A stretch of DNA of 64,000 bases, taken from assembly GCF_000283155.1 (NCBI RefSeq), contig NW_004454163.1:26265549-26329548 (forward strand). The letters run 5' to 3'. Below, piece after piece: positions 12,188-23,365 of the stretch (the stretch's first letter is position 1; the number at the start of each line of letters is the position of its first letter). The notes below the pieces were generated by a model that saw only the letters and a list, made by a program, of their open reading frames with translations, was not told the origin of the DNA and ran no database searches. A program made the position numbers and the translations under genes. This DNA is from Ceratotherium simum simum. Taxonomy: Eukaryota > Chordata > Mammalia > Perissodactyla > Rhinocerotidae.

Positions 12188-12410
12188 GCTTCCATTATCA
12201 TATCACCTTTCCTGACTCTGTCACATCTCCTTCTCTGCCTTTGACCCTCCTGCCTCCCTCTTATGAGGACCCTTGGGTGATTCCATTGGGCCCATCTCAA
12301 TAATCCAGGATAATCTTCCCATTTCAAAATCCTTAAATTAATCATATCTGCAGAATTCTTTCTGCCATAGAAGGTAACAAATTCTTCTAGGGATTAGGAT
12401 GTGGACTTTT

Positions 12411-12668
12411 TTTTCTTTATTTCTTTTTTTTGTTGTTGTTGAGGAAGGTTGGCCCTGAGCTAACATCTGTTGCCAATCTTCCTTTTTGCTTGAGGAAGAT
12501 TTGCCCTGAGCTAACATCTGTGCCCATCTTCCTCTATTTTGTATGTGGGTCGCCACCACAGCATGGCTGACAAGTGGTATAAGTCTGCGTCTAGGATCTG
12601 AACCCATGAACCCGGGCGCCAAAGTGGAAGAACACTGAACTTAACTGCTACGCCACCGGGCCAGCCCC
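12411..12668 (-). mobile_element. ERE SINE (antisense)
   Basis: The reverse complement has the ERE order, ending on this strand with TTAACTGCTACGCCACCGGGCCAGCCCC. Two tail modules follow a T-rich run (reverse A-tail). A possible imperfect target duplication is AGGATGTGGAC.TTTT (12397-12410) and AGGACATGGACATTTT (from 12669). Confidence 0.9.
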
Positions 12669-12889
12669 AGGACATGGACATTTTGAGATATTATTCTAGC
12701 TACCCCACTGCCCAATGTTTAGTATGAGTGAAGGATGCAATCATATTTCTTCCCAGCTAGGTGACAGGGGAGATAAGTGGAGAGACTCAAGTGTTGAGTA
12801 AGAAGAGAACAATGGGTACTCAAAGCGGGTAAAGAATGAAGAATTGAGAGGTAGAAGTGACAAAGTATTGATGCAATGACTTTTTTCCT

Positions 12890-13360
12890 GATTTTATGTG
12901 ACTAATATTCAAGAAAAAAACAGTCAATAAAACGGACCCTACTCCCTTCCAGATGATTCAAGTAAATAGATTAAACAAATTCTGGTATTTTTCTACAATG
13001 AAAAAAAAAGGGGGGGGAATAAGCTACTGGTACATACAACAACATGGTTGAATCCTAAGAATATTTTGAGCGAAAGAGACCAGACACAAAAACTATATTC
13101 TGCGTGATTTCATTTATAAGAAGTTCAAGAACAGAAAACCTAATATATGATGGAAAAAATTAGAATAGTTGTCTATGAGAGGTGGGAATTGACTGGAAGG
13201 AGCCATAACAGAATGTTCTTGGTGATGGAAATGTTCTAAATCTTGATTGGGGTTGTGGTTACACAGGTGCATACATTTATCAAATTGGACACTTAAGGTC
13301 TATGCATTTCTCTGTATATAAGTTTTACCCCAATTAAAAAATTATAAAATAATTAAGAAA
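12890..13360 (+). repeat. Old L1 3' end
   Basis: AACAACATGGTTGAATCC, TCTGCGTGATTTCATTTATAAG, GTTCTTGGTGATGGAAATG, then ACAGGTGCATAC and CCCCAATTAAAA match an old L1 3' UTR. Strongly decayed. Confidence 0.6.
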
Positions 13361-14340
13361 CATAGAGGATAGATGGAAAGACTTAAACATACATGTGATT
13401 AGACTTCTAGAAGAAGAGAACTGAGGAACTGATAGCAAGGCAATATTCAAGGAGCAAATGCCTAAGAATTGATGAGAGATGATGAATCCTCAGATTGGTA
13501 CACCAAGTGCCAAGCAGAATAAACAAAGATAAATCCCCATGTAGACACAGCATAGTGAAACTGCAGAATATTAAAGATAAAATCATAAAAGCTATCAGAT
13601 AGAGATAGAGATAGAGACAGAGAGAGATTGCCTACAAAAATACACTCATTAAACTGACCTTAATCTCTTCAGCAGCAACAATGGATGCCAGAAGACAACA
13701 GAACCATATCTCCAAAGTGCTGTAGGAAAATGTGATAAAAACTATACACTCTGATAAATGATCACTAAAGAGTAAGGACAAAATAAAGACATTGTAAATA
13801 TACAAAAACTAATAGATTTTTTTTTACCACCCACACTCCTTCTCTGTTTAAACTATTTAAGGGTGTTCTTCAGCAAAAAGGAAAGTCAAACTAGAGGTAA
13901 GGTGTGGCTACCCAGTGAACCCAGAAACTGTAAAATACATTGGCAACTTTCAATAACTAGTAACTATAGTCACTCAAAAAGACATTTCATTTTTATTTTA
14001 AAAGGTGAAATAATATAAAGGTAATATAATGAATGTTCATTGTAGAAAACTTGAAAAATACAGAAAATTATAAAGAAAATATAAAAACCATCCACAGTCC
14101 AGCATCCAGAGATCACACTGCTATTTCCACTGATCCTGTATTCATCACTGGGGCCCTTTTGCCAGTGCGTATTCTTCCCAAGAAGATTTTTAATGATATA
14201 CTTTATTACATTGCATGGTTGTTCTACAATGGATACAACCAAAATCTTTTGATTTGTCTCTGTATTTGACTATTTTCCATAACGTTGCTATAAAGATCCT
14301 TGTGCATATATTTTTTTTGGAGTCACATTTTGCTAGGATA
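13361..14340. repeat. Old L1/HAL1-like fragments
   Basis: 13361-13800 reads like decayed sense LINE sequence (AGACACAGCATAGTGAAACTGC, GATGCCAGAAGACAACAG). 13960-14330 resembles an old L1 3' UTR piece (GTAGAAAACTTGAAAAATACAG, GCTATAAAGATCCTTGTGCATAT). Family names and edges are uncertain. Confidence 0.5.
13596..13627. repeat. (GATA/GAGA)n simple repeat
   Basis: AGATAGAGATAGAGATAGAG followed by GAGA units inside the old LINE fragment. Confidence 0.9.
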
Positions 14341-14491
14341 AATCTCTAGCAAAGACTGTTCTAGAAAATTCTGACCATTGTGGCAAGACCTGGCCTTGTT
14401 GGAGCAGATGGACCTTTCAGTTCCCCTCAAATGAAAGCCACTAGAGGAGTGCAAACAGCCCTGGACTGAGTGGCCAAGATGTTACTTTCAA

Positions 14492-16058
14492 CAACAATGC
14501 CAAGAATACACAATGGGAAAAGACAGTCTCTTCAAAAAATGATGTTGGGAAAACAGGATGTCTACATGCAAAAGAAAGAAATTGGACCCTTGGCTTACAC
14601 CATACGCAAAAATCAACTCAAAAAGGATTAAAGACTTAAACGTAAGTAAACTATAATACTCCTAGAAGAAAACATAACCGAAAAGCTTCATGACATTGTT
14701 CTTGACAATGAGTTCATGGACATGACACCAAAAGCACAGATAACAAAAGCAAAAACAGACACGTGAGACTGCATCAAACTAAAAGGCTTTTGCACAGCAA
14801 AGGAAACAATCAACAGAGTGAAAAGACAACCTACAAAATGGGAAAAAATGTTTGCAAACCATATATCTGATAGGGGGTTAATTTCCAAAATATATAAAGA
14901 ACTTACACAACTCAATAGCAAAAAAAAAAAAAAACCAATAACTCAATTTAAAAATGGGCTAAGGACTTGAATAGACATTTTTCCAAAGAAGACATACAAA
15001 TGGCCAACAGGTATATGAAAAGATGTTCAATGTCATTAATCATAAGGGAAATTCAAATCAAAACCACAATGAGATATCATCTCACATCTGTTAAGATGGC
15101 TATTATAAAAAAAGGTGGGGGGCAGCCCAGTGGCCTGGTGTTTGGGCTCGCATGCTCTGCTTCAGTGGCCCGGGGTTTGCAGGTTCAGATCCCAGGCACA
15201 GACCTACATACCGCTCATCAAGCCATGCTGTGGCGGCATCCCACATACAAAAATAGAGGAAGATTGGCGCAGATGTTAGCTCAGGGCCAATCTTCCTCAC
15301 CAAAAAAAAAAGAAAAGTATTGTTGAGGATGTGGAGAAAGTGGAACCCTCGTACACTGTTGGTGAGAATGCAAAATGATGTAGCTACTATGAAAAACAGT
15401 ATGAAAAAATTTAAAAAAGAACTACCATATGATCCAGCAATCCCACTCCTGGGTATATGTTCAAAAGAATTAAAATCAATGAGGTTTTGGGATGTGGTGT
15501 CTTTTAATTCCAAAAGAATTAAAATCTCAATGAGATATTAGCATCATCATGTTCATTGTAGCACTATTCACAACAGCCAAGATGTGGAAACAAACTAAAT
15601 ATCCATTCTTCCCCATCAAGGGAGGAATGGATAAAGAAAATGTGGTATACACATACAACTGAATATTATTCAGCCTCTAAAAGGAAGGAAATCCTGCAAT
15701 ACGCAATAACATGGATGAACCTTGAGAACATTATGCTAAGTGAAATAAGCCCATCACAGAAGAACAAATACTGCAGGATTCCACTGATGTTAGGTATCCA
15801 AAATAGTCAAACTCACAGAAACAAAGAATAGAATGGTGTTTGTCAGAGGCTGGAGGGAGGGAGAGATGGGGAGTTGCTAATCAAGGAGTATAAAATTTCA
15901 GTTATGCAAGATGAATAAGTTCTAGAGATCTACTGTACAACATTGTGCCTTTAGATAACAATGCTGTATTGGTACACTTAAAAATTTGTTAAGAGGGTAG
16001 ATCTCATATTAAGTGTTCTTATACAATAAAATTTAAAATTTTTTAAATTAAAAAAAAA
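14492..16058 (+). mobile_element. L1 LINE, 5'-truncated, with ERE inside
   Basis: About 1.37 kb of L1 sequence: the ORF2 3' end (lysine- and asparagine-rich frames, TTTGCACAGCAAAGGAAAC, and YDPAIPLLG and WMNLENIM in different frames), the 3' UTR and an A-rich end. The frames are disrupted by the ERE, stops and shifts, so no working ORF2 remains. Target duplication: AGATGTTACTTTCAA (14478-14491 region) and AGATGTTATTTTGAA (from about 16059). Confidence 0.85.
15118..15311 (+). mobile_element. ERE SINE (short form) inside L1
   Basis: Starts GGCAGCCCAGTGGCCTGG and has GCCATGCTGTGGCGGCATCCC. It ends with one tail module whose arms are perfect inverted repeats: GAGGAAGATTGGC at 15256-15268 and GCCAATCTTCCTC at 15286-15298. 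It lacks the middle GCTATGACATACAAC segment. Confidence 0.9.
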
Positions 16059-16059
16059 A

Positions 16060-16664
16060 GATGTTATTTTGAATCTGCCTCTGCCACTAACCAACCAATT
16101 GCCTCTCTGGGCTCCAGGATTCTCGTCTGTAACAATGGAGTTAGGGGGGATTTATCAGGTCCTCACTGCTCTAAGCTTCAGTGGTTCTATACCACACAGG
16201 CAGACGCTCTTCTGCTCAGACCCCACGGAGCAGCCCTGATCCAGTCCAAAAAGAACTGTCCCCTCCCCCAGAAAAGGCCCTGGGCTGGCTCTGACACAGT
16301 GGAAACTTCTCTCTAGTTCCAGCTCCCTGGGCAGGTGACAGGGAGAAGCAAGAGCTGCTGGCAGAGAGGTGAGGCTGAAACCCAACCCCTGGGTGGGATC
16401 GGATTTCCCGGTGATGCCTGACTGCCACACCCACTCTGCTCCCGGCTCAGGGGGCTGGGCGGGAGGCCAGGTCCGCTGCTCCTCTCAGGCGCACTCATTG
16501 GGGCAGAAGGCTGCCTGTCTCCTCCACCTCTGGCCCTTCACACTAAACAGACCCACAGGCGGATGTTCTGGTGCAGCGCTTCCCACAAGCAAACAGGGAA
16601 GGCAAATCATCTGGGGTTTGGGAAGAGGCATAAAAAGATCTACAGCAAAAATCGCTTCACTTTA
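16060..16664. other. Old repeat remnant then unique sequence
   Basis: 16071-16160 reads like the 3' part of an old MIR-type repeat (GAATCTGCCTCTGCCACTAACC, CTCGTCTGTAACAATGGAG), split by the L1 at 14492-16058. 16200-16640 is unique-looking GC-rich sequence with overlapping frames in several phases and no recognised domain. Confidence 0.45.
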
Positions 16665-17467
16665 TTATTTTTTTTCTCTTTAAAATTTTTTTTTAAATTT
16701 TTTGTTTATTGCAGTAACATTGGTTTATAACATTGTATAAATTTCAGGTGTACATCATTATACTTCTATTTCTGCATAGATTACATCATGTTCACCACCC
16801 AAATACTAATTACAACCCATCACCACACACATGTACCAAATTATCCCTTTCGCCCTCCTCTCTCCCCTCTTTTCCTCTGGTAACCACCAATCCGATCTCT
16901 GTCTCTATGTGTGTGTTTGTTGTTGTTATTATCTACTACTTAATGAGGGAAATCATACAGTATTTGACCTTCTCCCTCTGACTTATTTCACTTTGCGTAA
17001 TACCCTCAATGTCCATCCATGTTGTCACAAATGGCTGGATTTTATCGTTTCTTATGGCTGAGTAGTATTCCATTGTGTATATATACCACATCTTCTTTAT
17101 CCATTCGTCCCTTGAGGGGCACTTAGGTTTCTTCCAAGTCTTGGCTATTGTGAATAAGGCTGCAATGAACACAGGGGTGCATGTGTCTTTGTGCACTGGT
17201 GTTTTCAAGTTCTTTGGATAAATACCCAGCAGTGGAATAGCTGGATCATATGGTAGTTCTATCCTTGATTTTTTGAGGAATCTCCATACTGTTTTCCATA
17301 GTGGCTGCACCAGCTTTGCACTCCCACCAGCAGTGTATGAGAGTTCCCTTCTCTCCACATCCTCTCCAACACATGTTGTTTCCTGTCTTGTTAATTATAG
17401 CCATTCTGATGGGTGTGAGGTGATAACTCATTGTAGTTTTGATTTGCATTTCCCTGATAGTTAATGA
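16665..17467 (-). mobile_element. L1 LINE, 5'-truncated, antisense, fairly young
   Basis: About 803 bp of the ORF2 C-terminus plus 3' UTR on the minus strand. Translation shows [14 protein letters not shown], then [12 protein letters not shown]. The upstream part ([14 protein letters not shown], [11 protein letters not shown]) lies in another frame, so ORF2 is frameshifted. The 18-bp target duplication AAAAATCGCTTCACTTTA is at 16647-16664 and 17468-17485. Divergence from the L1 at 30520 is low, suggesting a perissodactyl-lineage L1. Confidence 0.92.
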
Positions 17468-17584
17468 AAAAATCGCTTCACTTTAAATATGCATGTGTTT
17501 TTTGTATTTTATTTCATACCCTTTCTCTATTTGTTTTAGTGTAAAAATCTTTCCCTTATTTCTTCAAGTAAAAGTGACACCCCA

Positions 17585-17829
17585 GGGGCAGGCCCAGTGC
17601 CGCAAGCAGTGAAGAGCGCGCGCTCTGCTGCAGCGGCCTGGGGTTCACCAGTTCGGATCCCGGGTGCACACGGACGCACCGCTTGTCAGGCCATGCTGTG
17701 GCGGCGTCCCATATAAAGTGGAGGAAGATGGGCATGGATGTTAGCCCAGGGCCAGTCTTCCTCAGCAAAGAAAAAGAGGAAGATTGGCTGATGTTAGCAC
17801 AGGGCTGATCTTCCTCACAAAAAAAAAAA
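17585..17829 (+). mobile_element. ERE SINE
   Basis: GGGGCAGGCCCAGTGCCGCAAG...GGTTCACCAGTTCGGATCCC (B-box-like)...GCCATGCTGTGGCGGCG with two tail modules and an A-tail. The imperfect target duplication is AAAGTGACACCCC (about 17571) and AAAGTTGATACCCC (about 17827). Confidence 0.92.
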
Positions 17830-17841
17830 GTTGATACCCCA

Positions 17842-18720
17842 GGAAGATGCACCACATTCATCTCTTGGCTTTAAGTACCTCCAATGCAACACCGCCCCCC
17901 ACGGAGGGTACATGCAGTCCAGTTAGGGAAGCAGGGGGTCCCTCAGGACTCCTTCCCACCCACTGTGCTTGCTCTCAGCACCTGCTTCTGGTCTCGAGTT
18001 TGGGGGCCCCTCCAGTCGTCACTCCTGGATTTATACTTGGCTGTGTCTCAGGTCAGCAGCCTTGGCAGCTTCTTCAACCCAGACACCCCCCTTTGTCTCA
18101 GAGGAGGACTCTCTGTTGCAGTCGTGAGACCCACTGAACCCCATTTCCTAGCATCAGTGAGGAGAGGGAGGCATTTGTGATACCACATCCCAAAATTCAG
18201 TGACCTGTGGGACAGTGTTGGATCAGGCCACCCTGGCCAGACCCCTCCCCCCAACATTTGTGTCTAGGTAAATCTGGCCAAAGAGAACACCTAAGGCAGC
18301 TAGAAAGATGAAAAGTGGTGTGGGGTTGGGGGGAGAGTTGAGCAGAGCAACAAGGCAACAAACTGGGATGTAGCTGGAAAAGGTGTGGTAGAAGGGACGT
18401 GCTTGCAGGCAACCAGCCCCAACAGTCTCTACAGGGGCACCAAGGTGTTTGGCTCCCATGGGGAAGGGTTGGCGCCTCCCACCTAATGTCTCACCCAACC
18501 GAGAGCTGACCCACCTCTCCAGAGAGGAGCAAACCCAGTTGTTTGGGCCCTTGGAATAGACCAACTATTAGCAGATTTTGCAAAAACACTTGCTCAAATC
18601 ATTGGTGCCTTAGAATAATTGTTTCCTTCCCCCTCTACTCCAGTAGTGGCAGCCTGGAATTTTCCATGAGAAAACACTGATGGTGCCAGCCAGAAATTTC
18701 TAGAAATCAATGGTCTCCAA
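17842..18720. other. Intergenic, nothing recognised
   Basis: GC-rich unique-looking sequence. Overlapping frames in several phases (17847-18564) lack domains. Confidence 0.5.
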
Positions 18721-18730
18721 AGGTGATTTT

Positions 18731-18993
18731 GTTTTTTTGTTTTTTTGTTTTTTTGTGTGTGTGTGTGAGGAAGATTAGCCCTGAGCCCTGAGATTAGCCA
18801 ATCCTCCTTTTTTTTGAGGAAGACTGGTCCTGGGCTAACATCCGTGCCCGTCTTCCTCCACTCTATATGGAATGCCGCCACAGCATGGCTTGACAAGCGG
18901 TGCGTCGGTGCGAGCCCGGGATCTGAACCCACGAACCCCGGGCCACCGAAGCGGAGCACGCGCACCTAACCGCTATGCCACCAGGCTGGCCCC
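18731..18993 (-). mobile_element. ERE SINE (antisense)
   Basis: The reverse complement carries the full ERE order, ending ...CGCACCTAACCGCTATGCCACCAGGCTGGCCCC. It has two tail modules and a reverse A-tail of T7G units plus (GT)n at 18731-18768. Confidence 0.92.
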
Positions 18994-18994
18994 C

Positions 18995-19880
18995 CAAAGT
19001 TTTTCTGATCACTCATTTCTATTAATGAAAAATTTGAGATGCACTCTCAATATACATGTGTTTAAAACTTTATATATATACAACTGCACCTGTATATGAG
19101 TACATTATAAAGCATACACAAAAATAAGCATTTTTGAAGGATGAGTTAAAAATTAAATACAAATAGAAGGTCTGATGTCTCTTCCTCTACTCCAGCCAAT
19201 CATCAGGTACAACCCACTTTAGAGGCCCTGTCTGTAAGCAGCCTCATTGTCTGTTACTCTTTTGTTCCTTAAACTTTGTTGGAGGTGCCATGTCTCTGCT
19301 CAGCCATTCATCTCAGATGTGCCAACTTGCTACAGAACATAAATGTTTCTGTCACCTGGATGAATGTGTCTGAGGGTAAGAAGAAGAGATGAGAGGATTG
19401 ACCCTTGCTCTCAAACTTAGAGGATTGACCCTCACCCTCAAACTCGAAGGATCAGTCTACACATTCTGCAACAATTCAAAGTGACAAAGTGGCCACGGTG
19501 TGCCTGGCACTGTGTAGGCACTGAGGGAAATATAGAGAAATACTAGGATGAGTCAGGCATGGGGCCTGCTCTTGGGAGACTCCATATCCATTTCTGGGGG
19601 GCAGGCATGCACACATAGCCCAGATTCAGGGCAGCTGGGTGCTAGGAGAAACGATGGACCATGGGAATATGACAGGAGAGCTGAGGGATATGGGGTTTGA
19701 GCTGGTCTCTGAAAGACAGACAGGACATTACCATGTGGGATAGGGGGAAAAGGACTCCCAGAAGAGGGGCTAAATGTCTCCAAACTTAAGGTAATAAGAT
19801 ACGCCATAAGGCACTGCCCTAATGAATAGCCTGTCCCAAAGTCTGTTGAACACAAGAAACCACAGGAAGAACATGCCTTC
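18995..19880. other. Intergenic, nothing recognised
   Basis: Unique-looking. Contains a short local duplication near 19398-19450: AGAGGATTGACCCTTGCTCTCAAACT is repeated in similar form about 30 bases later. Confidence 0.5.
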
Positions 19881-19884
19881 ACTT

Positions 19885-20085
19885 TGAAGCGGGCAGGCCT
19901 GGCCTGCAGTGTCGGCTCCTCCTCCAGCTAGCTGTGTGACCCAGAACAAGCCACTCCACCTCCCTGAACCACAGCTACCTCCCCCGTTAAATTCAGATAC
20001 TATAGTTCTCAGGGCTGTTGCAAAGTTTAACTAAAATAACACACGTCAGCACCTACTATGGTGCACAGTAAATATGGGTTCCCCA
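19885..20085 (+). repeat. MIR SINE
   Basis: GCTAGCTGTGTGACCCAGAACAAGCC, CCACCTCCCTGAACC, AGGGCTGTTGCAAAG and CACCTACTATGGTGCACAGTAAATA follow MIR order. Confidence 0.75.
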
Positions 20086-20264
20086 TGCAGAACAGTGCTG
20101 GAGGATGCCCATGGAAACGAGGCAGCCCCCAGTGGTCTTTGCTCCCTTCAGGGACCCCCTCTGGATGGACCATTCATGAATGTAGGTCACACCTTTCTGA
20201 CCAATTTGTATTTTCATCCTGGTCCATCTTAAGGCCCAGTGAGTGACCATTTGTGTTTCACTTG

Positions 20265-20392
20265 GGAGCACAAAGTCAGAAAGCAGAGTCCCTTAGTCCA
20301 AATCCTGCTCTCCCATGTGCTAGCTGCATGCCTGGGAGCAAGCTCCTACTATCTCAGCCTCTTTCCTTATCTGTAAAATGGGGATGTATGCA
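20265..20392 (+). repeat. MIR SINE
   Basis: AGTCCCTTAGTCCAAATCCTGC, GCTAGCTGCATGCCTGGG and CTCAGCCTCTTTCCTTATCTGTAAAATGGGGATG are the MIR core and 3' half. Confidence 0.8.
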
Positions 20393-20499
20393 TTCATTCA
20401 ATAAGTATTTATTTTGCACCTACTATGCACCAGAGATTATTCTGGTAAATACAACAATGCTGGGGAGACAGCAATGAACAAAACATATAAAGATCCCAG

Positions 20500-21690
20500 G
20501 CCTAGAGCAGAATATGTACAAGATGAGCCTGGAACATCTTGTCACTCCAAAAAGCAAGGCCACTATCCAAGGTCGTGTCAAAAGATCTCAGGGGTCAACT
20601 TGAAGGGACTCCCACCAGGCGAGGAAGAGCATCAATATGACTAAGAATGGCGATGGATTGAAATGCACCACATTTGTAAAAATCCATGAGCTCGTACTGA
20701 TATTTTTTTAAATGGTCACATTTTGAGGATGCTAGATGTATTATTCTGAAAATTGAAAAAAATAAAATCAAGCATTTAACTCACATTTCCTGAATGAGCT
20801 GTATATCAAGGTAATTCAATAGTTGATGAGGGGATATTTCACTCTATAGGACTATTCTGGATAATAAATGGAAAAAAATGATAGAATATACCGTCTTGCT
20901 ACCTCCTAATGAATTAATCGATCTGGGCATGATCATCAACGGCTGCTCACACAACAAAAAGATACCATGTGACTCCCGACACAGCACCACCTATGAGGTG
21001 CTCCTGGCTAACAACAAAAACAAAATCTGAATCTCAAGAAGCCACTATATCTACCAGTTTGCAGGAAATACAGGGGACAGAGGAATGTGTAAAATGACAT
21101 TATGGGAATGCAATCAGCAAGATCTAAGACAAACCAACCAATTTCTTCAACAATAATTGCAAGAGGGGGGTGGGGGGAGAGGGAAACCTATGAACTTAAA
21201 AGAAATATCAATCAAATGCGATCTGTGGATCTTATATGTCCTGATACAAACAAACTCACTATTAAAAAATCATTTATATGTTTAATGGGTACAGAGTTTC
21301 GGCTTGGGATGATGAAAAAGTTCTGGAGATGGTTGCACAACAATGTAAATGTACTTAATGCTAATAATTAAAATAGTCAATTTTATGTGATGTGTATTTT
21401 ATCACAATAAAAAAATCATTTGTGAGACTTGGAGAAATTTGAGTAGTGACTGGATATTTGATGATATTAAGGAACCGCTATGGTTATATTTTAAGTGTCC
21501 TTATCTTTTAGAGATACATATTGAAGTATTTGTGGATTAAATGGTATGGTATAAATTTGCCTAAAATTAATCCACTGGTGGGGGGGGTGGTATAAATGAT
21601 ACAAGATTCGCCAGGAGGTGGTGATTATTACAGTTGATGATGGATACAAGGGATTTATTGTATATTTGACATGTTCCATAATTCAAAGTT
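20500..21690 (+). repeat. Old LINE 3'-end-like insert
   Basis: Contains GTACAGAGTTTCGGCTTGGG, GATGAAAAAGTTCTGGAGATGG, TTGCACAACAATGTAAATG and ATTTTATCACAATAAA, the familiar tail of old L1. A second old LINE-type piece follows (TGTCCTTATCTTTTAGAGATACATATTGAAGTATTTG). Edges are approximate; it may be two elements. Confidence 0.55.
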
Positions 21691-21852
21691 TAAAAAAATC
21701 CCTGTGCTAGGGTTTACATTTAACGGTGGTAAAATAAACAAATAAACAGGTAAAATACATAGTATGTCAGATGGCAATGCGCATTATGGAGAAGAAATAA
21801 ACCAGGAATATAGGAGGAGATGCAAGTTAGAAACATAAATTTGGAAATTTTC

Positions 21853-22346
21853 ATGCTAAGTGAAATAAATCAGACAGAGAAATACAAATACTGTATGGTT
21901 TCACTTATATGTGAAACAAAAAACAAGACAAATGAACAAACAAAACAAAACTCATAGATACAGAGAACAGAATGGTGGTTGCCAGAGGGGAGAGGGGTTG
22001 GGGGGTGAGTGAAATGGGTAAAGAAGGTTAAGAAGTACAAACTTCCAGTTATAAAATAAATAAATCATGGGGATGTAATGTACAGCATGGTGAAAATAGT
22101 CAATAATATTGTTGTGCATATTTAAAAGTTGCCAAGATAGTAAATCTTAAAAGTTCTCATCACTAGAAAAAAAAATTTTTGTAAGTTTATATGGTGACAA
22201 ATAGTAACTAGACTTATTGTAGTGATCATTTCACAGTGTATACAAATATCAAATCATTATGTTGTACACCTGAAACTAATATAATGTTATATGTCAATTG
22301 CGCCTCAATAAAAAAACAAATAAATGAGTGAAATATTTTTTAAAAA
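21853..22346 (+). mobile_element. L1 LINE 3' end
   Basis: ATGCTAAGTGAAATAAATCAGACAGAG...TCACTTATATGTGAAAC...ATGGTGGTTGCCAGAGGGGAGAGG...GTTGTACACCTGAAACTAATATAATG...CAATAAAAAAAC is an L1 3' UTR. The 12-bp target duplication TTGGAAATTTTC is at 21841-21852 and 22347-22358. Confidence 0.85.
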
Positions 22347-22773
22347 TTGGAAATTTTCAGCACATGTCGGGATTTAAAGTCATGAGACTGGCTGAGTTCA
22401 TCTAGGGAATGAGTATAGATAGAAAATAGTTTGCATTCTGAGTTCTGGGACCCTCCACAGTTGAGAGTTTAGGGAAATGAGGAGAATCCAGCACAGAATT
22501 GAGAAGGAACGATTAGCGAGAAAGGAGAAAAACTCACAGGAGCATGAAGTCCCTGAATCCAGAGACAAAAATGTTCCAAAAGGGGAGTGATCACCTGTGT
22601 CAAATGATGCTAATAGCCCAGTAAGTAAGGACTGCAGATGGACCATTAGATTCAGCAATAGAGAAGTCATCGGTGAGCTTGACAGGAGTGGGTTCTGTGG
22701 AAGGGTGTAGGCAAAAGCTTGATTAGAGTGGGTTCTGGGGAGCACTGGAGACATCAAGAGTAGACAACTCTTT

Positions 22774-23024
22774 CAAGTGTACAATATCATATTGTTAAAT
22801 ATACTGTATCCTATAGTTGAAAGTTGCTGAGAGTAGAATCTGAGATTCACACCATAAAGAAAAAAGGTGTTAACTATGTGAACTATGTGAACTGATGATG
22901 CATTAATTATCTTGACCTTGGTAACCATTCTACAGTGAATATGTATATCAAATCATCACATTGTACACTTTAAATAGGTACAATTATATTTGTCAATTAT
23001 TCCACAATAAAGTTAAAAAAAGTA
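22774..23024 (+). mobile_element. L1-like 3' end
   Basis: GTACAATATCATATTGTTAAATATACTG...TCAAATCATCACATTGTACACTTTAAATA...CCACAATAAAGTTAAAAAA. The 13-bp target duplication TAGACAACTCTTT is at 22761-22773 and 23025-23037. Confidence 0.82.
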
Positions 23025-23118
23025 TAGACAACTCTTTTGAGGAGTTTTGCTATAAAAGGGAAGAAAAAAGTGGGGTGGTAGCTGGAGCAATATCTGGAGT
23101 CAAGAGAAGAATTTTTTT

Positions 23119-23365
23119 TTTTTGTGAGGAAGATCAGTCCTGAGCTAACATCTATTGCCAATCCTCCTCCTTTTTTTCCCTTTTTCTCCCCAAAGCCCCA
23201 GTAGATAGTTGTATGTCATAGCTGCACATCCTTCTAGTTGCTGTATGTGGGATGCGGCCTCAGCATGGCTGGAGAAGCGGTGTGTTGGTGCGCGTCCAGG
23301 ATCCGAACCCGGGCCGCCAGCAGTGGAGCGCGCACACTTAACCGCTAAGCCACAGGGCCGGCCCC
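23119..23365 (-). mobile_element. ERE SINE (antisense)
   Basis: The reverse complement starts GGGGCCGGCCCTGTGGCTTAGCGG. It has the GCTATGACATACAAC segment and one tail module after a T-rich run. The target duplication AAGAATTTTTTT is at 23107 and 23366. Confidence 0.94.

Larger units (their letters stand above)
11915..12720 (-). repeat. MLT1-type MaLR LTR, split by an ERE
   Basis: Reads as a reverse MLT1A-like LTR: CAGTTTCCTGTTGCCGCTGTAACAAATTACC...GGCTTAAAACAACA, TCTAGAGGCTGCTTGCATTCC and CCCATCTCAATAATCCAGGATAATC. It continues as GGGATTAGGATGTGGAC, where the ERE is inserted, then ATTATTCTAGC. Old and non-coding. Confidence 0.65.

Noticed and set aside
16936..17449. L1 ORF2 C-terminal frames as a possible gene
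   Set aside because: These are transposon remnants in two frames of a 5'-truncated L1, flanked by a target duplication.
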